Source: Clostridium_AD sp964467165
Lineage (GTDB): Bacteria > Bacillota > Clostridia > Clostridiales > Clostridiaceae
NCBI GenBank assembly: GCA_964467165.1
Contig: CAYXOL010000012.1
Span: 1 to 64,000, forward strand
Reading direction: 5' to 3'
Length of the DNA stretch: 64,000 bases
The position numbers and the translations under genes are program-made. This document shows, piece after piece, positions 33,475-42,821 of this stretch. The notes below the pieces were generated by a model. It was not told the origin of the DNA. It did no database searches and saw only the letters and a program-made list of their open reading frames with translations. Each line of letters begins with the position of its first letter. Position 1 is the first letter of the stretch.

Positions 33475-34299
33475 ATGAAAAAAGTTTTGACTATTGCAGG
33501 TTCTGACAGCTCAGGAGGCGCAGGCATACAAGCAGATTTAAAGAGTTTTAGTGCCAATGGAGTTTATGGAATGAGTGTTATTACAGCAATAACAGCGCAA
33601 AATACAATGGGCGTTTTTGCAGTGCAAGATTTGGATAAAGAAATTATTGTGGCACAAATTGACGCTATTTTTACAGATATAGCAGTAGATGCAGTAAAAA
33701 TTGGAATGGTATCAGTGATTTCGACTATTGATGCCATAAGTGAAAAATTAGAACAATACAAGCCTAAAAACATAGTACTGGACCCTGTAATGATTTCTAA
33801 AAGTGGTTATTCACTGCTAAGGGCAGAGTCAAAAACCGCACTAATCAAGAAATTAATACCATTAGCAACTCTTATTACGCCAAATGTTCCAGAGGCTGAG
33901 GAGATTCTTCATGAAGTTAATTCAGATATTACAAGCATTGAAACAGTAGAAGATATGGAAAGGGCAGCAAAAGAAATGCACAAGTTAGGCTGTAAAAGTG
34001 TGCTTTTAAAGGGGGGACATATGCAAGGAGATGCCATAGATGTGTTTTATGACGGTAAGGAAATTACACATTTTAAATCTGAAAGAATACATACAAAAAA
34101 TACTCATGGAACGGGATGTACGCTGTCTTCTGCCATAGCTGCAAGTTTGGCTCTAGGTTTTAGTATGAAAGATGCAATAAAAAATTCAAAAGAATATATA
34201 ACAACTGCTATAATGCATTCCTTAGATATTGGACATGGAGTTGGACCTACTAACCACTTTTATGAATTATATAAGAAAGCGGGTATAGAAAATGATTAA
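33475..34299 (+). CDS. thiD: hydroxymethylpyrimidine/phosphomethylpyrimidine kinase
   Basis: 274 residues; ATG after GGGAGG. Ribokinase-fold ThiD motifs: LTIAGSDSSGGAGIQADLKS at the N-terminus, GVYGMSVITAITAQNT, IVLDPVMISKSG, TLITPNVPEAEEIL, and the anion-hole motif NTHGTGCTLSSAIAA. It phosphorylates HMP twice to HMP-PP for thiamine phosphate synthase. It overlaps the next gene by eight bases, evidence of an operon. Confidence 0.96.
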   Translation: MKKVLTIAGSDSSGGAGIQADLKSFSANGVYGMSVITAITAQNTMGVFAVQDLDKEIIVAQIDAIFTDIAVDAVKIGMVSVISTIDAISEKLEQYKPKNIVLDPVMISKSGYSLLRAESKTALIKKLIPLATLITPNVPEAEEILHEVNSDITSIETVEDMERAAKEMHKLGCKSVLLKGGHMQGDAIDVFYDGKEITHFKSERIHTKNTHGTGCTLSSAIAASLALGFSMKDAIKNSKEYITTAIMHSLDIGHGVGPTNHFYELYKKAGIEND

Positions 34300-35509
34300 C
34301 GAAAGTGAAAAATTAGGATTTTGGACCTTTATATTTTTATGGTTTGGGGCTGCAGTTTCTACTGCTGAAATATTGACTGGGGGACTCATTGCACCCCTAG
34401 GATTTAAAATGGGAGTAATAGTAATTTTACTGGGACACCTAATTGGAACAGGAATATTAGTGCTTGGAGGTATCATCGGTACTAGGGAAAAAGTTCCAGC
34501 AATGACTTCAACCAATATTTCTTTTGGAGTATATAGCACTTACTTATTTTCTGTATTAAATGTACTCCAGCTAATTGGTTGGACGGCAATTATGATAAAA
34601 GTAGCAGCGAATTCTGTAAACTTAATATCGCAAAGCTTATGGAATTTTGATAATGTTTTAGTCTGTATATTGCTTATTGGAGTGCTTACTATTTTGTGGC
34701 TTTGTTTTGGAAACAAGGGTATGAAAAAACTGAATATTACAGCAGTATCTTTGCTTTTTGTACTCACATTAGTTCTTGGAACAATAATTTTTAAGGATAA
34801 AATACTACTTGCAAAAGCAAGTTCCGGAGGGATATCCTTTGGAGGTGCACTAGAACTCAGTATAATAATGCCTCTTTCTTGGCTACCTTTAATTGCAGAC
34901 TATACTAGATTTGCGAAAAGCGAAAAGGGAGGAGCTTATGGAAGTTTTATAGGATATTTTTTAGGCAGTTCATGGATGTTTATTATAGGACTAGGGGCTG
35001 TTATAATTTCAAATAATTCAGACCCTTCAGCTATTATGCTTGCTGCAAATTTAGGGATTACAGCTCTAGGCATAGTAGTTTTATCTACGGTAACTACTAC
35101 ATTTTTAGATGTGTATTCCGCTGGAGTTTCTTTTTTGAATATTATGCCAAAGATTAGTGAAAAGAAAATTGGTATTGTTATGACTATTATTGGAACATTC
35201 GTGGCTATAGTATTTCCTATGGGAAATTACGAAGGTTTTTTATATGCTATAGGTTCTGTATTTGCACCACTATTTGCGATTTTAATTACTGACTATTTTA
35301 TAATAAAGAAAAAAACAAAGGTGCAATCTAGTGTACTTATAAATTGGGGAGCAGTTATTGTTTGGATTATAGGAATAGTACTTTATTATGTATTTATAAA
35401 AAAAGATTTATTACTGGGAGCTACAATGCCGGTTATGGTTATTACAGGGTTTATATATGCAATAAGTTGGAGGGTGACATCTAAATGGAAATTAATAAAA
35501 AAATTATAG
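34292..35509 (+). CDS. cytX: CytX-type hydroxymethylpyrimidine transporter (NCS1 family)
   Basis: 405 residues, about twelve helices, from ATG 34292 within the thiD 3' end. The N-terminus has the NCS1 pattern GFWTFIFLWFGAAVSTAEIL and helix 6 the PLSWLPLIADYTRFAK motif found in CytX, a cytosine-permease relative repeatedly located in TPP-regulated operons. It is predicted to import HMP or related pyrimidines. The context between thiD and thiM supports this. Overlaps thiM by 25 bases. Confidence 0.9.
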   Translation: MINESEKLGFWTFIFLWFGAAVSTAEILTGGLIAPLGFKMGVIVILLGHLIGTGILVLGGIIGTREKVPAMTSTNISFGVYSTYLFSVLNVLQLIGWTAIMIKVAANSVNLISQSLWNFDNVLVCILLIGVLTILWLCFGNKGMKKLNITAVSLLFVLTLVLGTIIFKDKILLAKASSGGISFGGALELSIIMPLSWLPLIADYTRFAKSEKGGAYGSFIGYFLGSSWMFIIGLGAVIISNNSDPSAIMLAANLGITALGIVVLSTVTTTFLDVYSAGVSFLNIMPKISEKKIGIVMTIIGTFVAIVFPMGNYEGFLYAIGSVFAPLFAILITDYFIIKKKTKVQSSVLINWGAVIVWIIGIVLYYVFIKKDLLLGATMPVMVITGFIYAISWRVTSKWKLIKKL

Positions 35510-36321
35510 AATTACTAAAGAAGGTAAAAGAGAAAAATCCATTGGTACATCATATAACAAATTATGTTACAGTTAATGATTGTGCTAACATTACTCTTGC
35601 CATTGGTGGATCACCAGTTATGGCAGAGGATATTAATGAAGTTTCTGATATGGTATCACTTTCAAGTTCACTTGTAATAAACATAGGTACTTTAAACAGT
35701 AAAAGTGTGGAATCTATGCTAGTAGCAGGAAAAATGGCTAATAAATTAAATATCCCCGTTATATTAGACCCAGTTGGAGCAGGGGCAACTCCATATAGAA
35801 CAGATACTGCGAAAAGGATTATTGAGGAAGTAAAGCTAGCGGTTATTAGAGGGAATTTATCGGAAATTAAAACACTATATGGTATAGAAGCTAAAACAAA
35901 AGGTGTAGATTCCTGTGATAGTTGTTCTGGAAATGGTAATGAGCTTAAAGCGGAAAAAGAAATGGCAAAGGCTCTTGCAATTAAGCTAAATACTGTGGTA
36001 GCTATAACTGGGGTAGTAGATATAATAACAGATGGAAAAATGCTATACTCTGTTGAAAATGGACATAAAATAATGGCTAAGGTTACTGGTACGGGATGTA
36101 TGTGCACTTCGATAATTGGTTGTTATTTAGGAGCTGGAGAGAATAATTTAATAGCTGCCTGCGCCGGAATTGTTTCTATGGGAATTGCAGGAGAAATAGC
36201 GTATGAAGGCTTAGATAAAAATAACGGTGGTACAGGAAGTTTAAAAGTAAAAATACTAGATGCTATTTATAATTTATCTCAAAGTGAAGTAATGGAAAGG
36301 AGCAAAATAAATGAGAAGTAA
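35485..36321 (+). CDS. thiM: hydroxyethylthiazole kinase
   Basis: 278 residues; ATG at 35485 with GGAGGGTG upstream, inside the cytX 3' end. Motifs: PLVHHITNYVTVNDCANITL, GGSPVMAED, VILDPVGAGATPYR, RGNLSEIKTL and VTGTGCMCTSIIGCYLGAG with the catalytic Cys/anion hole. It phosphorylates the thiazole alcohol to HET-P. Overlaps thiE by 11 bases. Confidence 0.96.
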   Translation: MEINKKIIELLKKVKEKNPLVHHITNYVTVNDCANITLAIGGSPVMAEDINEVSDMVSLSSSLVINIGTLNSKSVESMLVAGKMANKLNIPVILDPVGAGATPYRTDTAKRIIEEVKLAVIRGNLSEIKTLYGIEAKTKGVDSCDSCSGNGNELKAEKEMAKALAIKLNTVVAITGVVDIITDGKMLYSVENGHKIMAKVTGTGCMCTSIIGCYLGAGENNLIAACAGIVSMGIAGEIAYEGLDKNNGGTGSLKVKILDAIYNLSQSEVMERSKINEK

Positions 36322-36937
36322 TATAGATTATAGCCTTTACCTTGTTACAGACAGGGATGTGCTTTTAGATACGGATATATACACTGAGGTTGAAGCAGCT
36401 ATAAAAGGCGGAGTTACCTTGGTTCAGATTAGAGAAAAGCAGGTAGGTACACTAGAATTTTATAATATTGCCGTGAAAATAAAGAGCATCACAGATAAAT
36501 ATAAAGTACCATTAATAATTAACGACAGACTTGACATTGCCCAGGCAATAGATGCTGCAGGGGTTCACTTGGGTCAAGATGATATGCCAGCAGATATTGC
36601 AAGGAGTATACTAGGCAGTAATAAAATAATAGGTGTATCAACCTCAACCCTTGAACAAGCTAAAAAGGCAGAAAGCCAAGGAGCAGACTATGTAGGGGTT
36701 GGAGCTATGTTCCCTACAACTACTAAAGATGATGCAAGGGCCGTGACCATAAACTGTTTAAAAGAAATAAAAGATGGTATTGCTATCCCTGTAGTTGCTA
36801 TTGGTGGAATTAGTGAAAAGAATGTGTCACAATTATTGCCAGCAAATATTGATGGTATAGCAGTAGTCTCAGCAATTCTCGGTAAAAAATCTGTAAAAGT
36901 TGCAGCAGAAAAATTAGGGAATCTATTTAGAAAATAA
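36311..36937 (+). CDS. thiE: thiamine phosphate synthase
   Basis: 208 residues; ATG after AAGGAG. TIM-barrel ThiE motifs: LYLVTDRDVL, GVTLVQIREKQ, PLIINDRLDIAQAIDAAGVH, LGQDDMPADIARSILG, ADYVGVGAMFPTTTKDDA and VVAIGGIS. It joins HMP-PP and HET-P to thiamine monophosphate. Last gene of the salvage operon; neither thiC nor thiG-type synthesis genes are here. Confidence 0.96.
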   Translation: MRSNIDYSLYLVTDRDVLLDTDIYTEVEAAIKGGVTLVQIREKQVGTLEFYNIAVKIKSITDKYKVPLIINDRLDIAQAIDAAGVHLGQDDMPADIARSILGSNKIIGVSTSTLEQAKKAESQGADYVGVGAMFPTTTKDDARAVTINCLKEIKDGIAIPVVAIGGISEKNVSQLLPANIDGIAVVSAILGKKSVKVAAEKLGNLFRK

Positions 36938-37060
36938 AAGCAAAATATTTTGAAAATTCGCAATAAAACTTGTAATTGTTGTGGATATAAATTATAATTT
37001 ATTTAGAATTTAATAATTACTGCTTTGTTTATAAGATGTCTAAAAACATTAATGTAAATT

Positions 37061-37097
37061 AGCCCAGTATGATGAATAATCACATTGGGCTTTTTTT
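37061..37097 (+). terminator. intrinsic terminator after the thiamine operon
   Basis: AGCCCAGTATG pairs with CACATTGGGCT (one wobble) and is followed by seven T. Confidence 0.85.
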
Positions 37098-37165
37098 ATA
37101 ATGTTTTTATTATTTAAAAATATAGTGATCTTGAAGTAATTTCAAAATTATAAGGAGTGTAAAAT

Positions 37166-38383
37166 ATGGTAATCGAAGGTAAGGTTTTAATTGCACAAGG
37201 TGGAGGGCCAACTGCCGTTATAAATCAGTCACTAGTTGGCGCTGTGCTAGAAGCAAGAAAATTTGCACAGGTAACAAAAGTCTATGGTGCTATAAATGGA
37301 GTAAATGGGATAGTTAATGAAAATTTCCATGATTTAAGCCGTGAGACAACTCATAATCTAGAACAGGTTGCTATGACTCCATCATCAGCACTTTTATCTA
37401 CAAGAGACAAGCCAGATGAAGAATATTGTAAGGAAATATTTAGGGTGCTTAAAGCTCATGAAATAAGATATTTCTTTTATATTGGAGGAAACGATTCATC
37501 TGATGCAGTTAGAATAGTAAATCAGCAAGCTAAAATTGCAAGTTACGAGCTTCGCGCAATCCATATACCAAAAACTATAGACAATGATCTTATGATTAAT
37601 GACCATACCCCTGGATATGGATCTGCCGCTAAATATATAACCAATGCATTTATTGGAATCAATCTTGATAATAGAGCATTGCCTGGGGTATATATAGGGG
37701 TAGTAATGGGACGTAATGCAGGTTTTTTAGCAGCAGCAGCTTCCCTGGCTAAAAAATACGAAGATGATGGACCACATTTAATATATGTGCCAGAAAGGGT
37801 TTTTAAAATAGAACAGTTTTTGCTTGATGTAAAAGATGTTTATGATAAATATGGAAGATGTGTAATAGCTGTTTCAGAAGGTATTATAGATGAAAAAGGT
37901 AAACCTATTATATCAAGTCTTATGGAAAAAGTAGAAAAAGATGAGCATGGGAATATACAATTATCAGGATCAGGGGCATTAGGTGACCTTTTAGGTAACT
38001 ACATCAGGCATAATCTAAATATTAAAAGAGTTAGAACGGATACCTTTGGATATGCTCAAAGATGTTTTATGGGGTGTGTCTCAGATGTAGATAGAAATGA
38101 AGCTAGAGAAGTAGGAGAAAAGGCTGCACAATTTGCACTTTGGGATAATGTTGATGGTTCAGTTACTATTCATAGAACAGGACATTATTCAGTAGATTAT
38201 AGACTTACGCAGTTAGATCTGGTAGCAGGTAAGACAAAGGTAATGCCCGATAATTTTATTAATAGCGCATGCAATAATGTAACTGAAGCCTTTTTAAATT
38301 ACGCTAGGCCACTATTAGGTTCTGAAATGCATTACGCACATAGACTCCGTGCATCTAAAGTACCAAAAATTCTAAAAAAATAA
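37166..38383 (+). CDS. pfp: pyrophosphate-dependent 6-phosphofructokinase
   Basis: 405 residues; ATG after AAGGAGTG. PFK motifs: LIAQGGGPTAVINQSLVGAV phosphate loop, FYIGGNDSSDAVR, HIPKTIDNDL (catalytic TID.D), PGYGSAAKYI and VVMGRNAGFLAAAASLA. In ATP-dependent enzymes the second motif is GGDGS and the third begins PGTIDND; the bulkier GGNDS and PKTIDND here mark the PPi-using clade. It makes fructose-1,6-bisphosphate reversibly with PPi, common in anaerobes that save ATP. Monocistronic. Confidence 0.88.
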   Translation: MVIEGKVLIAQGGGPTAVINQSLVGAVLEARKFAQVTKVYGAINGVNGIVNENFHDLSRETTHNLEQVAMTPSSALLSTRDKPDEEYCKEIFRVLKAHEIRYFFYIGGNDSSDAVRIVNQQAKIASYELRAIHIPKTIDNDLMINDHTPGYGSAAKYITNAFIGINLDNRALPGVYIGVVMGRNAGFLAAAASLAKKYEDDGPHLIYVPERVFKIEQFLLDVKDVYDKYGRCVIAVSEGIIDEKGKPIISSLMEKVEKDEHGNIQLSGSGALGDLLGNYIRHNLNIKRVRTDTFGYAQRCFMGCVSDVDRNEAREVGEKAAQFALWDNVDGSVTIHRTGHYSVDYRLTQLDLVAGKTKVMPDNFINSACNNVTEAFLNYARPLLGSEMHYAHRLRASKVPKILKK

Positions 38384-38407
38384 GTCTTAAGATTTCGGCA
38401 TAATAAA

Positions 38408-38453
38408 ATAAAAAAACAAGGCAAAATTCAATTTTGGCTTGTTTTTTTATTTT
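38408..38453. terminator. bidirectional terminator
   Basis: AACAAGGCAAAAT and ATTTTGGCTTGTT pair with one G-G mismatch around TCA, with A-runs and T-runs on both sides; between convergent pfp and the AlaX gene. Confidence 0.85.
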
Positions 38454-38459
38454 ATTGTA

Positions 38460-39683
38460 CTAATTTGAAACTTTATGCGTGGCTATTATATGATCTTTAA
38501 CCTTGTTGTAAGCATAATCTAGTGAGGAATCTAAGTTATTATTATTCTTACCGCCACCTTGTGCAGACAGTTCACTTCCGCCACCTTTTCCATCTATAAG
38601 TGTTATAGCATCCTTAAGAAGGGTATTCATACTAATCATATTTAAATCCTTTGAACACATGAATAAAAGATTTGCCTTATCAACGGATTTTACTCCAAAT
38701 AAAACTATAACCTTTGGCGCTGCTACTAATTTTGTTGCTAAGGTATTAGTATATTTTAAATCGCCATTATCATAAATCAATTTAATCACTTTAATGTCTT
38801 CTATTTTTGTAGCTGTGGTTAGCATATTTTGGACTTCATACTCAGCAACTAATTCCTTTAATGTTCTTTTTTCAGAAAGTGCCTTATTAAGTTCACCAGC
38901 AAGTCTGTCTACTTCTGTTAAAAGAGTAGCACTATTGCAGGATAAAAGTTTAGACATTTTCTCTATAGCTTCATGTTTTGAAACATAATCGGAAACTGCT
39001 CTTGAGCCACATAAAAATTCGACTCTCATGCCGTTCTTGTATTTTTCAAATTTAATAACCTTGATTAACTGTACTTCAATAGTTGAACTAGGATGTATGC
39101 CACAACAGGGGTTTATATCAATATCACCTATTTTAACTATTCTAATTTTTTCACCAGCTTTTACTGGGATTTTTTTTAGTGTTAATTTCTTTAGCTCAGA
39201 ATTACTTGGATACAGTACTTCAACTGAAATATTATCTAAAACTATTTTGTTAGCCTGCATTTCGGCAATTTTAATTTCATCACTTGTAATAATTTTATCA
39301 ATATCAATAGTTGTAGAATGGATGCCAAGGTGAAAACCAATAGTAGTGGCATTAAATAAATCAGATATACAAGCAGAAAGAATATGCTGACCTAGATGCT
39401 GCTGCATATAGTCATATCTTTTGCTAAAATCTATGCTACATTTAACCTTATGTATTTTTAGTGGTTTAACTGCTACTACATGATATATTTTTTCATCTGA
39501 TTCATATACGTAAGTTACTGGGGTACCATTTATAGTCCCAGTATCAGAGGGCTGACCACCACCCTCAGGATAAAAACAGGTTTTATCTAGTTCAATATGA
39601 TATTCTTTTTCTTTTTCTATTACATTGATAACTTCAGCTGTAAATTCTGTTTGATATGGATTTTCATAATATAATTTTTCCAA
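38460..39683 (-). CDS. AlaX-type alanyl-tRNA editing protein (long form with DHHA1)
   Basis: 407 residues; ATG at 39683 preceded by AAGGAG. The N-terminus has the AlaRS-like FYPEGGGQPSDTG segment, then the editing site with zinc ligands: QQHLGQHILSA (HxxxH) and NPCCGIHPSST. The C-terminus is a DHHA1 domain (DGKGGGSELSAQGGGKN). It hydrolyses Ser- or Gly-mischarged tRNA(Ala) in trans; no catalytic aminoacylation domain is present, which separates it from AlaRS. Monocistronic and divergent from nirJ1. Confidence 0.92.
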   Translation of the reverse strand: MEKLYYENPYQTEFTAEVINVIEKEKEYHIELDKTCFYPEGGGQPSDTGTINGTPVTYVYESDEKIYHVVAVKPLKIHKVKCSIDFSKRYDYMQQHLGQHILSACISDLFNATTIGFHLGIHSTTIDIDKIITSDEIKIAEMQANKIVLDNISVEVLYPSNSELKKLTLKKIPVKAGEKIRIVKIGDIDINPCCGIHPSSTIEVQLIKVIKFEKYKNGMRVEFLCGSRAVSDYVSKHEAIEKMSKLLSCNSATLLTEVDRLAGELNKALSEKRTLKELVAEYEVQNMLTTATKIEDIKVIKLIYDNGDLKYTNTLATKLVAAPKVIVLFGVKSVDKANLLFMCSKDLNMISMNTLLKDAITLIDGKGGGSELSAQGGGKNNNNLDSSLDYAYNKVKDHIIATHKVSN

Positions 39684-40144
39684 AGTTAAGCAGCTCCTTT
39701 TTATAATTATGGAGAATTTTTTTATATCATCAAGGGAAATATTGTAGAAATCTCTTATTTTTAGTGTGGGAGATAGTTAACAGTATAAAATATTTTTTGA
39801 AAATATATAATAAGTACAATTTATATTGTAACATAAAATATTCTGGTGTAAAAACATATTAGGCGCATTAAAAAAATAAACAAGTCAGGTGGTTTACTGT
39901 TGCCACTAATATATATTTGCATTTTCCAAATAATTCATTTATTATATAATCATATCCTTTCCTTTTGTTTTATTATGTTTTTTTCACAATTAACATTAAA
40001 ACATATTTGAAAAGGATTTTTCTATATTTATTTATAAAATTGGCTTGCTATTTATTTTAATATGCCTTGCAGTTATAAATATAAATATAAATATATATCT
40101 TTGAGGTTTATTTAGATCAAAATAATAAGTAGAGGGGATAAAAT
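39684..40144. other. divergent AT-rich intergenic region
   Basis: 460 bases between the AlaX gene and nirJ1. Contains pyrimidine-rich tracts (CCTTTCCTTTTGTTTTATTA at about 39956-39975) and probably the nirJ1 promoter, but I cannot assign a clear box or a riboswitch. Nothing else is seen. Confidence 0.35.
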
Positions 40145-41329
40145 ATGATCGGAGTATCTAAATTATTATGTGGAACTGAAAATTTCGGTGACAAATTAAG
40201 GTATGTAAATGGAGCTAGCAAGCAAAAAAATGGGGTTAGTAATGGACGTGGGCCCGTTGTTGTATGGAATTGCACAAAAACTTGTAATTTAAAGTGTATG
40301 CATTGTTATGCAAATTCAGATAGTAAAGAATATAAAGGTGAATTAAGCACTAAAGAGGCTATATCTCTTATTGATGATTTTCATAATGCTAAAGTTCCAG
40401 TAATACTATTTTCAGGAGGAGAACCTTTACTTCGAGGAGACTTATTTGAGTTAATAAAATATGCAGGTGAGAAAAAAATAAGAAGTACTATTTCTACTAA
40501 TGGAACACTTATTGATAAGGATGTTGCAAGGAGAATTAAACAAAGTGAAGTAGGATATGTAGGAATTAGTTTGGATGGTATTGGTGATAGACATGATGAA
40601 TTTAGGCGTACTAAAGGATGTTTTGATAAGGCTCTAAAGGGAATTGAAAATTGCAAAGAAGTTAACCAAAAAGTTGGGGTACGATTTACTATTAACAGCC
40701 ACAACTACGATCAAATAGAGGATATATTTCATTTAATTAAAGAAGAAAAAATAAATCGTGTTTGTTTTTATCATTTAGTTTATTCAGGAAGAGGAAGCGA
40801 ATTAATTAAAGAAGATATATCTCATGAAGAGTCGAGGGCTGCAATGGATTTGATTATGGAAAAGACTATAGAACTTGGAGATAAGGTGGAAATCCTCACT
40901 GTAGATAATCATGCTGATACAGTTTATCTTTATTTGCAAGCGTTAAAAAAATACCCTCATTTAGCTGACAATATATATAAATTAATGGAAATGAATGGTG
41001 GAAATCGTTCGGGTATTGCTATTGCAAATGTTGATTACTTAGGAAATATACATGCAGATCAGTTTACGCCACAATATACTTTTGGAAATGTTAAGGAAAG
41101 ACCATTTAAAGAAATTTGGGAAGATACAACAAATTCAATTATGAAGGGCCTAAAGGATAGGAAACCTTTGCTTAAGGGAAGATGTAGTAAATGCAAATGG
41201 TTAAGTGTATGTAATGGTAATTTTAGGACAAGAGCTGAATCTATAACTGGAGATTTTTGGGCATCAGATCCTGCATGTTATTTGAGTAATAAAGAAATAG
41301 GCGTGCAAGAGGAAATTGGGTTAGTATAA
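40145..41329 (+). CDS. nirJ1: radical SAM/SPASM heme biosynthesis protein NirJ1 (AhbC/NirJ-like)
   Basis: 394 residues; ATG after AGAGGGG. The radical-SAM CX3CX2C cluster site is CNLKCMHC (about residues 48-55), followed by LFSGGEPLLRGDLFELIKYA and a SPASM-type C-terminus with auxiliary-cluster cysteines (CSKCKWLSVC, then DPAC). Clostridial NirJ1/NirJ2 are relatives of NirJ of heme d1 synthesis and of AhbC/AhbD, which act on didecarboxysiroheme and Fe-coproporphyrin. The three genes after it (second radical SAM and two siroheme decarboxylase subunits) fix the pathway context. Which of NirJ1 or NirJ2 does which step is not decided by sequence. Confidence 0.88.
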   Translation: MIGVSKLLCGTENFGDKLRYVNGASKQKNGVSNGRGPVVVWNCTKTCNLKCMHCYANSDSKEYKGELSTKEAISLIDDFHNAKVPVILFSGGEPLLRGDLFELIKYAGEKKIRSTISTNGTLIDKDVARRIKQSEVGYVGISLDGIGDRHDEFRRTKGCFDKALKGIENCKEVNQKVGVRFTINSHNYDQIEDIFHLIKEEKINRVCFYHLVYSGRGSELIKEDISHEESRAAMDLIMEKTIELGDKVEILTVDNHADTVYLYLQALKKYPHLADNIYKLMEMNGGNRSGIAIANVDYLGNIHADQFTPQYTFGNVKERPFKEIWEDTTNSIMKGLKDRKPLLKGRCSKCKWLSVCNGNFRTRAESITGDFWASDPACYLSNKEIGVQEEIGLV

Positions 41330-41360
41330 CACTTAAAAAGCTGATTAGGAGGCATAAAAT

Positions 41361-42365
41361 ATGATAATGTCATGGAACACCACTAATAAATGCAATATGT
41401 ATTGTAATCATTGTTATAGAGATGCAGGTATTGAAGCCAAGAATGAATTAAATACAATTGAAGGTAAATTACTAATAGATGAGATAGCTAAGGCTGGATT
41501 TAAAATAATGGTGTTTTCAGGTGGAGAGCCTTTAGTACGGCCAGATATTTATGATTTAATAAAGCACGCAGTGAAAGTTGGATTAAGGCCAGTTCTTGGT
41601 AGTAATGGAACTCTTATAACTATGAAGGTTGCTAAGGACTTAAAGGAGGCGGGGGTTATGGGTATTGGAATTAGTTTAGATAGTCTTAATCCTAAAAAAC
41701 ATGATGAATTTCGAAATTATACGGGTGGATGGAGAGAGGCTGTAAATGGCATGAAAAATTGTAGAGATGTGGGACTACATTTTCAAGTACATACAACAGT
41801 AATGAATTGGAATAAGGACGAAATACTTGATATAACTGATTTTGCTGTTGGAATGGGCGCTGTAGCGCATCATACTTTTTTCTTGGTACCAACAGGAAGA
41901 GGAGCAGATATTGAAGAAGAATCATTAAATCCAGAGGAATATGAGAAATTATTAAAGGATATAATGTTAAAGCAAAAAGACGTAAGCATAGAGTTAAAAC
42001 CTACTTGTGCACCTGAGTTTATGAGAATCGCAAAGGAAATGGGAATGAACCCTAGGTTTAGTCGCGGGTGTTTAGCTGGAACTAGTTATTGCATTATTAG
42101 TCCAAGTGGAGATGTGCAGCCTTGTGCATATTTAAAACTTCCAATTGGAAATGTCCGAGAGACACCTTTTAGTGAGATTTGGAGGGATAACCCTATATTT
42201 AAGGAATTAAGGACTATGAACTACACAGGTAAGTGCGGTAGTTGTAATTATAAAAAAGACTGTGGTGGATGTCGTGCACGCGTTGCATATTATAATGATG
42301 GAGACTACATGGCTGGTGAAGATTGGTGTTCATATTCTAACAATGTGATAGGAAATACAAAGTAA
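41361..42365 (+). CDS. nirJ2: radical SAM/SPASM heme biosynthesis protein NirJ2 (AhbD/NirJ-like)
   Basis: 334 residues; ATG nine bases after AGGAGG. CNMYCNHC is the radical-SAM cluster site at the very N-terminus, FSGGEPLVRPDIYDLIKHA follows, and the C-terminal SPASM part has C...C...CGSCNYKKDCGGCRAR...C. It is shorter than NirJ1, lacking an N-terminal extension. Paired with NirJ1 32 bases upstream and overlapping the decarboxylase gene downstream (TAATG), it should act in converting didecarboxysiroheme towards heme. Confidence 0.88.
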   Translation: MIMSWNTTNKCNMYCNHCYRDAGIEAKNELNTIEGKLLIDEIAKAGFKIMVFSGGEPLVRPDIYDLIKHAVKVGLRPVLGSNGTLITMKVAKDLKEAGVMGIGISLDSLNPKKHDEFRNYTGGWREAVNGMKNCRDVGLHFQVHTTVMNWNKDEILDITDFAVGMGAVAHHTFFLVPTGRGADIEEESLNPEEYEKLLKDIMLKQKDVSIELKPTCAPEFMRIAKEMGMNPRFSRGCLAGTSYCIISPSGDVQPCAYLKLPIGNVRETPFSEIWRDNPIFKELRTMNYTGKCGSCNYKKDCGGCRARVAYYNDGDYMAGEDWCSYSNNVIGNTK

Positions 42366-42817
42366 TGGAGAAAATAAATAAAGATATACTTAATTTAATT
42401 CAATCTGATTTTCCAATTGAATCTAGACCTTTTTTAAAAATTGCAAATGAACTCAATATAACAGAGATGCAAGTTATTACTATTATTAAAGAGCTTAAAA
42501 ATAACGGATATATTAAACGGATAGGTGGAATATTCGATTTAAGAAAATTAGGATACCATAGCACTCTGTGTGCTATAAAAGTGCCTATAGACAGAATTGA
42601 GGAAGTCGCAAATCTTATAAATAGTTATAATGGCGTAACTCATAATTATATTAGGAACCATTCATATAATATGTGGTTTACGATAATTGCACCTTCGCCA
42701 GAAGATGTTAAGGGTTTTTTAAATACAATTAAATCTAAAACAAATATTGAAGATATAATTGAGTTACCAGTAGAAAAGCTATTTAAAATAAATGTTGTTT
42801 TTGACCTTAAGGAGTGA
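42365..42817 (+). CDS. ahbA: siroheme decarboxylase subunit alpha (AsnC/Lrp-like)
   Basis: 150 residues from an ATG overlapping the nirJ2 stop. A winged-helix Lrp/AsnC N-terminus (ILNLIQSDFPIESRPFLKIA) is followed by an RIGGIFDLRKLGYHSTLCAI segment and a RAM-like second domain. AhbA/AhbB proteins have this regulator-like fold but form an enzyme that decarboxylates siroheme to 12,18-didecarboxysiroheme. The context with ahbB and two radical-SAM genes supports the enzyme rather than a regulator. Confidence 0.88.
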   Translation: MEKINKDILNLIQSDFPIESRPFLKIANELNITEMQVITIIKELKNNGYIKRIGGIFDLRKLGYHSTLCAIKVPIDRIEEVANLINSYNGVTHNYIRNHSYNMWFTIIAPSPEDVKGFLNTIKSKTNIEDIIELPVEKLFKINVVFDLKE

Positions 42818-42821
42818 TTAC

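Noticed and set aside
38460..39683. Fragment of alanyl-tRNA synthetase
   Set aside because: The start, ribosome binding site and complete AlaX-L domain order show an independent gene.
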